NCBI GenBank assembly: GCA_020073525.1 | Contig: JAIQFA010000055.1 | Coordinates: forward strand, 1-35,519 | Length of the DNA stretch: 35,519 nucleotides | Direction: 5' to 3' | Source: Terriglobia bacterium | Lineage (GTDB): Bacteria > Acidobacteriota > Terriglobia > Terriglobales > Acidobacteriaceae | Part shown: one piece after another, positions 7,655-14,900 of the stretch | How positions within the stretch are numbered: position 1 is the stretch's first letter | How the letters are laid out: every line of letters starts with the position of its first letter | The notes under the pieces: model-generated | What the model saw: the letters and a program-made list of their open reading frames with translations, nothing else | Database searches by the model: none | What the model was told of the DNA's origin: nothing | Position numbers and translations under genes: made by a program

Positions 7655-9289
7655 ATGCAATCGCACATACTCTCGATCATCCTCTTCACGCCGCTCCTCG
7701 GCGCGCTCGTACTCCTGTTCGTCCCCAAGGACAACAAGGACGCGATCCGCTGGACTGCGAACATCTTCGCGCTAGGCGGGTTCCTGATCTCGATCCCTCT
7801 GGTGCCGATGTTCTGGGCGCAGCGCTTCGACGTGACCCCTTCGCACTTCAAATTCCTCGAAGGCACGCCCAACAACTGGATCCCCTCAATCGGCGCGGGT
7901 TACAACCTGGGCATTGACGGTATCTCGTTCCTGCTGATCATGCTGACCACGCTGCTCGGCTGGATCTCGATTCTCTCCTCGTGGACCGCCATCGAGAATC
8001 GCGTGAAGGAATACTACGTCTGGTTCCTGGTGCTGCAGACGGGCATGCTCGGCGTCTTCATGGCGCTCGACTTCTTCCTCTTCTTCGTTTTCTGGGAAGC
8101 GATGCTGGTGCCGATGTATCTGCTGATCGGTATCTGGGGCGGCCCGCGCAAACTCTATGCGGCCATCAAGTTCTTTCTGTACACGCTGCTCGGCTCCGTG
8201 TTGATGCTGCTTGGCATACTGTTCCTGTATTTCCATCACCACACGGTCACGCAAGTTTTCACATTCAGCATTCCCGAACTCTATAAGACAGCGCCGCTGA
8301 TTCCGTTCCAGACGGCCATCTGGCTCTTCGTAGCCTTCTTTATCGGATTCGCCATCAAAGTTCCGATGTTTCCGTTCCACACCTGGCTGCCGGATGCGCA
8401 CGTGGAAGCGCCGACTGCCGGCTCGGTCATCCTGGCAGGCGTTTTGCTGAAGATGGGAACGTACGGATTCGTGCGCTTCTCGCTGCCATTCTTCCCAGCG
8501 GTCGTTCAGCATCCCAGGGTGCAAAGCTGGGTGATCGGGCTCTCCTTGGTAGGCATCATCTATGGCGCGCTGGTTTCGCTCATGCAAAAGGACATGAAGA
8601 AGCTGGTGGCGTACTCGTCCGTCAGCCACCTGGGCTTCTGCACGCTGGGAATCTTTGCGCTGAACTCCGCCGGGTTAACTGGCTCGGTGCTGCAGCAGAT
8701 CAATCACGGCATCTCGACCGGAGCACTCTTCTTGATTGTCGGCATTTTGTACGAGCGGCGGCACACCCGCGAGATCGCGGAGTATGGCGGCATCTCGAAC
8801 GTGATGCCCGTCTACGCAACCATCACGATGATCATGTTCCTGTCATCGATGGGATTGCCGCTGCTGAACGGGTTTGTCGGCGAGTTCACAATCCTGCAGG
8901 GAGCCTTCACCGCGAACTGGAAGTGGGCAGCGTGGGCGGCGCCGGGCGTAGTGCTGGCGGCGGCTTATCTGCTCTGGCTTTACCAGCGTGTCTTCTTCGG
9001 CACGGTGACGAATCCCAAGAATGAAAAGCTGCACGATCTGACGCCGCGCGAAATTCTGACGTTTGTGCCGCTGATCATCATGGCATTGTGGATCGGAATC
9101 TATCCCAAGCCGTTTTTTCAGATTCTCGAACAGCCCGTTAACCAGATTGTGCAGACGATTCACGAGACGCCGAATCCGAATGCGCCAGTCAATGTTCTGG
9201 TTGCGCCCCCGTCATATAGGCCGACGGCCGCGGCCGTTGGGTCGAACGTTGCCGGACCAAACTCCGCTGTGCCGAAAGTGAGTAACTAA
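7655..9289 (+). CDS. nuoM: NADH-quinone oxidoreductase subunit M
   Basis: Second antiporter-like membrane subunit, 544 residues. Glu148 in FWEAMLVPMYLLIGIWGG and Lys235 in FAIKVPMFPFHTWLPDAHVE are the conserved proton-channel residues. The typical SHLGFC and NHGISTGALFL stretches of the discontinuous helices are present. The C-terminus has a 35-residue Pro/Ala/Val-rich tail after the last helix, not conserved in length. The stop TAA (9287-9289) is immediately followed by the GTG of nuoN with no spacer. Confidence 0.97.
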   Translation: MQSHILSIILFTPLLGALVLLFVPKDNKDAIRWTANIFALGGFLISIPLVPMFWAQRFDVTPSHFKFLEGTPNNWIPSIGAGYNLGIDGISFLLIMLTTLLGWISILSSWTAIENRVKEYYVWFLVLQTGMLGVFMALDFFLFFVFWEAMLVPMYLLIGIWGGPRKLYAAIKFFLYTLLGSVLMLLGILFLYFHHHTVTQVFTFSIPELYKTAPLIPFQTAIWLFVAFFIGFAIKVPMFPFHTWLPDAHVEAPTAGSVILAGVLLKMGTYGFVRFSLPFFPAVVQHPRVQSWVIGLSLVGIIYGALVSLMQKDMKKLVAYSSVSHLGFCTLGIFALNSAGLTGSVLQQINHGISTGALFLIVGILYERRHTREIAEYGGISNVMPVYATITMIMFLSSMGLPLLNGFVGEFTILQGAFTANWKWAAWAAPGVVLAAAYLLWLYQRVFFGTVTNPKNEKLHDLTPREILTFVPLIIMALWIGIYPKPFFQILEQPVNQIVQTIHETPNPNAPVNVLVAPPSYRPTAAAVGSNVAGPNSAVPKVSN

Positions 9290-10801
9290 GTGCGAGGCCT
9301 CTCCCCAACGGAATACCGGTTGATGTTGCCGATGGTGGAACTCACCATTTTCGCGCTCGGCATTCTGCTGATTGACCTGATGGTTCCGAAGGGATGGAAG
9401 TGGATCAACGCCGCTGGCGCCTTGGTCGGTGTTGTGTTTGCGGCCGCGTGCGTGTGGCAAATTCAGTCGACGATGCCGCTTAGAGGCTTCTTCGGATTCT
9501 ATAACTCACTCTTGGTAGACCGGTTCGCAATTTACTTCTGGTATCTGTTCCTGGCGGGCGCAGGCATCGCGATTCTCGGCTCGGTCCATTATCTGGATGT
9601 GGAAGACGAGCACCACGGCGAGTACTACGCATTGCTGCTGCTTTCCGTGGTCGGCATGATGTGCATGGCGGCGGGAATCGACATCGTGCTCATCTTCATC
9701 GGCCTCGAGTTGATGGCGATTTCCACGTATGTGCTGGTTGGTTTTTTGCGCCGCGACCGGCGCTCCAACGAAGCGGCGTTGAAGTATCTGTTGCTGGGAG
9801 CGTTTTCGTCGGGCATCTTTGCTTACGGCCTCTCGCTGTTCTACGGAATTTCCGGCAGCACGAACCTCGCCATCATTCAACGCGCAGTGTCAGCACAGAA
9901 CCCGCGCAATCCCGTGGTAGTAATCGCACTGCTGACGACCATGGTCGGATTGCTGTTCAAGATCGCCGCCATCCCATTTCACCAGTGGGCGCCAGACGCT
10001 TATGAAGGCGCGCCCACCAGCATTACCGGCTTCATGTCGGTGGCGGTGAAAGCGGCCGCCTGGGCGATGCTTTTGCGCATCCTGCTGTTTGGATTGTTCC
10101 CACTTCGCTCGGTCTATACGCCGGTGATTGTGTTTGTCTCCATCGCCACCATGACGGGCGCAAACTTTGCCGCGCTTACGCAGACGAATACCAAACGCCT
10201 GCTCGCCTACTCCTCGATTGCGCACGTCGGCTATATGCTGCTGGCGTTTGTGGCGATGGGAACGTCGCCGATCGGCAGCCCCGGCTTTCTCGACGGCTTC
10301 AAGGGAATCCTGATCTACCTTCTCGTCTATACGTTCATGAATTTAGGCGCGTTCGCGGTGATCACATCCTTGCGCCAGCGCAACGTGATTGGCGATGAGA
10401 TCGACGATATGGCTGGACTCTACCAGCGCGCGCCGGTGGAAGCCGTGCTGATGCTGCTCTTCCTGCTTTCGCTGGCCGGCATTCCGCCCGCCGCCGGGTT
10501 CCTGGGCAAGTACTACATCTTCCTGAGCCTGATCGAAAGCCAACATTACTGGCTGGCCGCGCTCGGCGTTCTCTATTCTCTGTTCGGACTGTATTACTAC
10601 TTGAAGATTGCGAACTCCATGCTCATGCGCGCGCCCATGGAGACCGAACGTCTGCCCCTCAGCCTCGGAATGCGTTGCACGCTGGGCGTGACAGCGCTGG
10701 CTACAATCGTGATCGGAGTCTTCCCGGAGCCTTTCATTCGCAGCGTCAACTGGTCGCTGGGCATCGCACAATCCCCGCATGTGGCGGCCATGTTGAAGTG
10801 A
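9290..10801 (+). CDS. nuoN: NADH-quinone oxidoreductase subunit N
   Basis: Third antiporter-like subunit, 503 residues from a GTG that directly abuts the nuoM stop. An ATG at 9323 (MLPMVEL) is the alternative, but GLSPTEYRLMLP matches the usual NuoN amino end, so the GTG is preferred. Conserved Glu in FIGLELMAISTYVLVGF, and the FKIAAIPFHQWAPDAYEGAP and LAYSSIAHVGYMLL stretches are intact. Last gene of the cluster. Only 11 bases separate its stop from the stop of the convergent peptidase gene, and no intrinsic terminator is seen between them. Confidence 0.96.
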   Translation: MRGLSPTEYRLMLPMVELTIFALGILLIDLMVPKGWKWINAAGALVGVVFAAACVWQIQSTMPLRGFFGFYNSLLVDRFAIYFWYLFLAGAGIAILGSVHYLDVEDEHHGEYYALLLLSVVGMMCMAAGIDIVLIFIGLELMAISTYVLVGFLRRDRRSNEAALKYLLLGAFSSGIFAYGLSLFYGISGSTNLAIIQRAVSAQNPRNPVVVIALLTTMVGLLFKIAAIPFHQWAPDAYEGAPTSITGFMSVAVKAAAWAMLLRILLFGLFPLRSVYTPVIVFVSIATMTGANFAALTQTNTKRLLAYSSIAHVGYMLLAFVAMGTSPIGSPGFLDGFKGILIYLLVYTFMNLGAFAVITSLRQRNVIGDEIDDMAGLYQRAPVEAVLMLLFLLSLAGIPPAAGFLGKYYIFLSLIESQHYWLAALGVLYSLFGLYYYLKIANSMLMRAPMETERLPLSLGMRCTLGVTALATIVIGVFPEPFIRSVNWSLGIAQSPHVAAMLK

Positions 10802-10812
10802 GGCTGTAGCTG

Positions 10813-12660
10813 CTATTTCTGAGCTTCGGTCGGGCTCCCCTTCAACTGAGAAGCATTCGTCGCGTTCGCTGGCGGGGACGGCAAATCATCCCTGAAACCG
10901 AAGCTCACGGCATCGCCGGTATAGGGCTTGTTGGCGGCCGGCTTATACTGCACAACCACGCGTAGGCCGATTGTGTGATAGCAGGGAGTGAAGTGATCTT
11001 CGCCGAACCATAGAGTGTCCGAGAATCCGCCGCTCGCCTTTTCGATACGGAAAGTCAAGACGTGCCCAGCGTCCTCGATAGTTATTGTCATGTTGTGCTC
11101 GTCACAGGCTACCGACTTCACAATTCCTTGCGCTGTGCTGACGTCTTGTTTCGCGTCACTCTCCTTCGGGGCCTGGGCGGGACGTTGGGCCACCGGAACC
11201 AGGTTCCAAAGTTCCATCGCCTCGTCGTGGTCTGGGCTGGTCCAGCGGTCGGCGACGTACGCTGCGTAAGTAGCCGCGTCCGTGGCCCGATCCAAGCGCA
11301 ACAGGACTTGCCCCGTGAGCAGATGATAACCGGCGCGCCACGGCTCCAGTTTCTCGGCCTTCAATGCCAGCCCGAAAGCTTTGTTGGGATTTCCCTGTGC
11401 CACATAGAACTTCGCGAGTTCGACATAGGCGGGAGCAAATTCAGGATTGACGTCCAGTATCTTCATCAATTCGGAATGATAGGCTTCCCGGTCTTCGGGG
11501 CTCGTCGAATGAGGAAGGGGCGACAGCATCGTCCTGGCAAAGCGTGCGCGATACATCTTGTTATCGAGTTCCACGGCCTGAGACAACTCGCGCGCCGCCT
11601 CCTCATCCTTGCCCTCGTCCAGATAAACGAAGCCCATGGTTTCGTGGGCCAGTGCCAGTTTCGGATCGTTCTTTAACGCTGACTGGCTTGACTCGCGGGC
11701 TAATTTCCACTGATGCGTCCCAGCATAAAAGGACGAAAGTTCCGCTTCCGTTTCTGCGACGGTCAGAGAACGGGTTAAGAGATCTTTGTCGTCGATCGTG
11801 GGAGGGCTTGGAATTTCGCCCGCCTGGAACGCAAAAAGGCGGACGTACTTGTCAAAATCCTTCTGCACGAGTGCGAAATCACCAAAGGTGTCCTGAAAAG
11901 CCTTCTTTTGCTCGACCCCCTGCTGCGTCGCGTTGAAGAACTTTCTCAGGCGAGCGCCGCCCTCCATCCCCGGCCCCAACGAGAGGAAATGGACAAGCGC
12001 CCAACTCTGCTCGTAGAACAGTTCCGTGTCCTCTTCGTCGCGCGTGAACGAACCCTTCTGATCCAGCAATTTGGCTAACTTTATTGTTGGCCGATATTGC
12101 AGCACCGCCAGCGCATATTTGCTTTTGGGAGGCGCACCAATATACGTGTGGCTCCCCTCAAAACGGGTGTAGGCGTAGAACTGCGCCAGGCCCTCATCCA
12201 GCCAGGTTGGGAGCCAGTGAAGATTCATGTGCAGAAGAGAGTGGACATACTCGTGGTAGACAACGGCAAACTCGTCCCGGTTGAGGTTGTCCTCCCGTAT
12301 CGTGTCCAAGCGCACCACCGCAAATCGTTTCTCCCATCCGGAGAAGTAGACGCCCGCTGGTTTTGGGCCGCTCTGCTTCCAGTAGTCGGGCAAGAGTTTT
12401 CGCGTGGTGTACTCATCCTCTGGAGCCAGAATGAGAAAGGGCGCGGCAGAATCGAGACGATATCCGGGAAACTCGGCGGCGAAAACTCCCCGTAACCGCT
12501 CAAACGCCTGGGCCACGTGGCGCCCGTCTTTCTCACTACCGTTTGTCATTACGCGGAAGTGCGGGCTGCGAATCTCGCGCCAAGGTTTCTCTCCGGAAAA
12601 CGCATTAGCGCAGAACGGGACGAGGATGAGAAAGAGGAGCACCTTGCTGTATGGGCCCAT
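10813..12660 (-). CDS. secreted HExxH metallopeptidase with TPR-like repeats
   Basis: A 615-residue protein. Residues 1-22 form a signal peptide (hydrophobic LLFLILVPFCANA). A zinc-protease motif HEYVH (136-140) is followed 16 residues later by WLDEGLAQFYA, whose Glu156 fits the third ligand of a gluzincin (HExxH...E); the layout resembles the DUF1570-type family. Residues about 310-480 contain helical TPR-like repeats (LALAHETMGFVYLDEGKDEE, FAPAYVELAKFYVAQGN). The C-terminus (about 510-585) has a beta-rich domain with CDEHNMTITIE and YKPAAN. Likely periplasmic or exported. Convergent with nuoN, divergent from the ATP synthase genes. The substrate cannot be inferred. Confidence 0.85.
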   Translation of the reverse strand: MGPYSKVLLFLILVPFCANAFSGEKPWREIRSPHFRVMTNGSEKDGRHVAQAFERLRGVFAAEFPGYRLDSAAPFLILAPEDEYTTRKLLPDYWKQSGPKPAGVYFSGWEKRFAVVRLDTIREDNLNRDEFAVVYHEYVHSLLHMNLHWLPTWLDEGLAQFYAYTRFEGSHTYIGAPPKSKYALAVLQYRPTIKLAKLLDQKGSFTRDEEDTELFYEQSWALVHFLSLGPGMEGGARLRKFFNATQQGVEQKKAFQDTFGDFALVQKDFDKYVRLFAFQAGEIPSPPTIDDKDLLTRSLTVAETEAELSSFYAGTHQWKLARESSQSALKNDPKLALAHETMGFVYLDEGKDEEAARELSQAVELDNKMYRARFARTMLSPLPHSTSPEDREAYHSELMKILDVNPEFAPAYVELAKFYVAQGNPNKAFGLALKAEKLEPWRAGYHLLTGQVLLRLDRATDAATYAAYVADRWTSPDHDEAMELWNLVPVAQRPAQAPKESDAKQDVSTAQGIVKSVACDEHNMTITIEDAGHVLTFRIEKASGGFSDTLWFGEDHFTPCYHTIGLRVVVQYKPAANKPYTGDAVSFGFRDDLPSPPANATNASQLKGSPTEAQK

Positions 12661-12791
12661 TTAAGCCCCACATGATGGCGCAAGCGCGAACAATCGTCAA
12701 TAACTCGGGAACGAACAATGGCTGCAAATGCTAACTGGCTTCGCGATCGAACCATGGCGCTTGTAAGATGGTGGCGAGGCTTAAACTTCCA

Positions 12792-13043
12792 ATGGCCGAG
12801 AAGCCCACTTCCGAGCTCGACCCGTCATCAACTCCAAGGAAGAAAGATCCCGTAGTCTCGCTGGCGCGCTATTCGGAGATAGGTTTTATCATCCCGGCGG
12901 CGATCCTGCTGGGGTTCTTTTTGGGCAAACTGGCGGATTACTGGCTGCATACCCGGTGGCTGTACCTGGTTGGGTTGCTGTTTGGCGCGGTCGTCGGATT
13001 TTGGCAGATGATCCGCCTCGCCATGAGCTCTTACAAAGAATGA
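12792..13043 (+). CDS. atpZ: AtpZ/AtpI-type ATP synthase accessory protein
   Basis: A small protein with two membrane helices (IGFIIPAAILLGFFLGKLADYW and WLYLVGLLFGAVVGFWQMIRL), matching the AtpZ family found at the head of F0F1 operons. The GF..P....G...G..D motif is visible. 83 residues from the ATG at 12792; an upstream ATG at 12768 would add eight residues, and GAGG at 12776-12779 sits between the two. The stop overlaps the atpI start (ATGA). The family is implicated in assembly or Mg/Ca handling, not catalysis. Confidence 0.85.
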   Translation: MAEKPTSELDPSSTPRKKDPVVSLARYSEIGFIIPAAILLGFFLGKLADYWLHTRWLYLVGLLFGAVVGFWQMIRLAMSSYKE

Positions 13044-13513
13044 ATGAGCGCAAGCATCTCGATGAGTCCCCGGAACCCTTGCCGCCGGAGAGCTTCCAGC
13101 CGGGCTCAGGGGATGAACCCGCCATCTATGAGCGCATGATTCCCCGCGTGCTGCGCAATATCCTGGTGGCCAGCGTCTTGTTCGTCGGCCCGGCATTCTG
13201 GTTTTACCGCTGGGCCGGAGTGATCGGGTTTGCCTTTGGGGCGGCGGTTTCCTACGTGAATTTCCACTCGCTGAAGCGCGGCGTGGAAGGCTTGGCCGAT
13301 CGCATCGTCAACCAGAATAGCCGGGAGAAGGGCGGCCGGATCGTCCTTCGTTTCGTGGTGCGCTACGGGTTGGTGGCAGTCGCTGCCTATGCTATATTCA
13401 AGAGTTCTTCCCTGGCATTTCGCGGCTTTCTATGGGGCTTGTGTGTGCCGGTTGCAGCCCTGATGGCCGAGGCGGTTTGGGAAGGGTATGTGGCTTTCCG
13501 GCGCGAATCGTAA
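13040..13513 (+). CDS. atpI: ATP synthase subunit I (AtpI)
   Basis: A 157-residue protein starting at the ATG that overlaps the atpZ stop; a longer frame from 12956 runs inside atpZ and is discarded. An acidic/Pro-rich cytoplasmic head (residues 1-35) precedes four hydrophobic segments (about 44-60, 64-80, 108-122 and 129-147), as in AtpI proteins that help assemble the c-ring. The conserved segment VSYVNFHSLKRGVEGLA lies between helices 2 and 3. 38 bases upstream of atpB. Confidence 0.85.
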   Translation: MNERKHLDESPEPLPPESFQPGSGDEPAIYERMIPRVLRNILVASVLFVGPAFWFYRWAGVIGFAFGAAVSYVNFHSLKRGVEGLADRIVNQNSREKGGRIVLRFVVRYGLVAVAAYAIFKSSSLAFRGFLWGLCVPVAALMAEAVWEGYVAFRRES

Positions 13514-13551
13514 GGCTGCTCACAGCAATTCTGAAATTCTAAAGTCTGAAA

Positions 13552-14307
13552 ATGGAACAACTGGCTTTTACCGCACTCCTGAATCGTCTGTTCGGCGCGC
13601 CTGTGCTGGCCTTGCTGCAGGCACTGCACATTCATGTGAAGCATCCGGCAACTCCCATCACGAATCCGGTTGCCATGGAAATCCTGGTGGTGACGCTGCT
13701 GACAATTTTCTTTATTGCAGTGCGCATGCGGCTCTCGGTGGAACGGCCGGGCGCGTTGCAGCATACGATGGAAGGCATTGACGGGTTCATCCACGGTCTG
13801 GCGAGCGAGACAATCTCCCACCATCCGGAGAAGTTCGTCCCTTATCTGACCGCTCTCGGAATGTTCATCCTGAGCTGCAATCTGATTGGGCTGGTGCCGG
13901 GACTGGAATCGCCGACCGCGGTTCCGATTGTGCCCTTGGGATGCGCGCTGCTGACCTGGTTTTACTACCACTATCAGGGGCTGCGTGCGAACGGCCCCCT
14001 CGGCTATTTGAAGCATTTTATCGGGCCGCAAGAGGGCATGCCGCTGGCCGTCCGCTTGTTCCTGCCGATCCTACTATTCCCGATCGAGATTTTCAGTCAT
14101 ATGGCCCGCGTGCTTTCGCTCACCGTCCGTCTCTTCGCGAACATGTTCGCAGGCGAGATGGTGACCCTGGTATTTTTCTCGCTGGTGCCGTTGGGCATCC
14201 CCATTGTGTTCGAGGGCTTGCACGTCGGCGTGTCGTTTATTCAGACGTACATTTTTGTGCTGCTCGCCTGCGTGTATCTGGGAGAGGCGACAGCGCATGA
14301 GCACTAA
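13552..14307 (+). CDS. atpB: F0F1 ATP synthase subunit a
   Basis: Membrane stator subunit providing the ion half-channels, 251 residues. The essential arginine is Arg193 in LSLTVRLFANMFAGE. Other conserved stretches are LGMFILSCNLIGLVPG and the C-terminal helix FIQTYIFVLLACVYLGEA. It starts at an ATG 38 bases after atpI without a strong Shine-Dalgarno. Between it and atpE lies cassette D (14311-14374) plus a leader with a good ribosome-binding site. Confidence 0.96.
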   Translation: MEQLAFTALLNRLFGAPVLALLQALHIHVKHPATPITNPVAMEILVVTLLTIFFIAVRMRLSVERPGALQHTMEGIDGFIHGLASETISHHPEKFVPYLTALGMFILSCNLIGLVPGLESPTAVPIVPLGCALLTWFYYHYQGLRANGPLGYLKHFIGPQEGMPLAVRLFLPILLFPIEIFSHMARVLSLTVRLFANMFAGEMVTLVFFSLVPLGIPIVFEGLHVGVSFIQTYIFVLLACVYLGEATAHEH

Positions 14308-14310
14308 GGA

Positions 14311-14374
14311 AGGTCTCAGGTCTCAGGAACGGCATTCGGTTTTCCTGAGACCTGACACCTGGTACCTAACACCT
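14311..14374. repeat. inverted-repeat word cassette D (atpB-atpE)
   Basis: The left arm AGGTCTCAGGTCTCAGGA (14311-14328) pairs with TCCTGAGACCTGACACCT (14343-14360) at 17 of 18 positions. Two more degenerate complement words follow (GGTACCTAACACCT, to 14374). The loop is 14 bases. It starts 3 bases after the atpB stop. Here the downstream start (14458) is 83 bases away and keeps its own ribosome-binding site. Confidence 0.85.
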
Positions 14375-14457
14375 CGCCTTTCAGCGTGAGGGCGCTGGCT
14401 TACTTGAGCACGGCGTCAACCACCCACTGGGGGCAATTCATACAAGGAGAAACAAAA

Positions 14458-14769
14458 ATGCGGAAAATTGTGATGTTGTTGTTCGTGATGATGATGTTCT
14501 CGGTCCTGGCTGTCCCGGCGTTCGCGCAAACGGGCGCAGGCGCGGCTGGTTCGACCAACTGGTTGGCAATCACTTCTGGTTTCGCGATCGCCATCGCATC
14601 CGGGTTGGCGGCGCAGGGCCAAGGCAAAGTAGCGTCGGCGGCGTGCGAGGCGCTCGGTCGCAATCCGGCCGCCCGCGCCGGCATTCAGGTGGCGCTGATT
14701 CTAGGCCTGGCCTTCATCGAGTCGCTGGTGTTGTTCGCGCTGGTGATCATTTTCGTGAAGGTGGTGTAA
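14458..14769 (+). CDS. atpE: F0F1 ATP synthase subunit c (with signal-like N-terminus)
   Basis: Proteolipid forming the rotor ring. The start at 14458 is fixed by AAGGAGA (14443-14449) eight bases upstream; an in-frame ATG at 14386 is rejected. 103 residues. Residues 1-23 (basic start, hydrophobic core, AFA-Q) look like a cleavable signal peptide, giving a mature protein of about 80 residues, the usual size. Two helices flank the polar loop GRNP (67-70). Carboxylate Glu88 is followed by Ser89 (FIESLVLF), and Gln55 sits in helix 1. Followed by a strong terminator, so the F1 and b-subunit genes are elsewhere. Confidence 0.95.
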   Translation: MRKIVMLLFVMMMFSVLAVPAFAQTGAGAAGSTNWLAITSGFAIAIASGLAAQGQGKVASAACEALGRNPAARAGIQVALILGLAFIESLVLFALVIIFVKVV

Positions 14770-14803
14770 GCGGTTCGCGGCCTGTGCGTTTGGCGTGGAA
14801 ACA

Positions 14804-14833
14804 GCCTCTGCATGCAGCAGGGGCTTTTTCTTT
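14804..14833 (+). terminator. intrinsic terminator after atpE
   Basis: An 8-bp stem GCCTCTGC (14804-14811) pairs with GCAGGGGC (14817-14824) with one G-T pair. The 5-base loop is ATGCA, followed by TTTTTCTTT (14825-14833). It lies 35 bases after the atpE stop and closes the atpZ-I-B-E unit. Confidence 0.85.
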
Positions 14834-14900
14834 GCGCCCAATCATCGCAAAGGGCGCGATGAGCAGGCCATCTGGTTTTCCTGACAGCTGAGAGCTTGTT

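Noticed and set aside
14458..14769. Clear Na+-driven ATP synthase
   Set aside because: Only Gln, Glu and Ser of the Na+ site are kept; Thr and Tyr are replaced, and proton rings can also have Gln. Kept only as a low-interest question.
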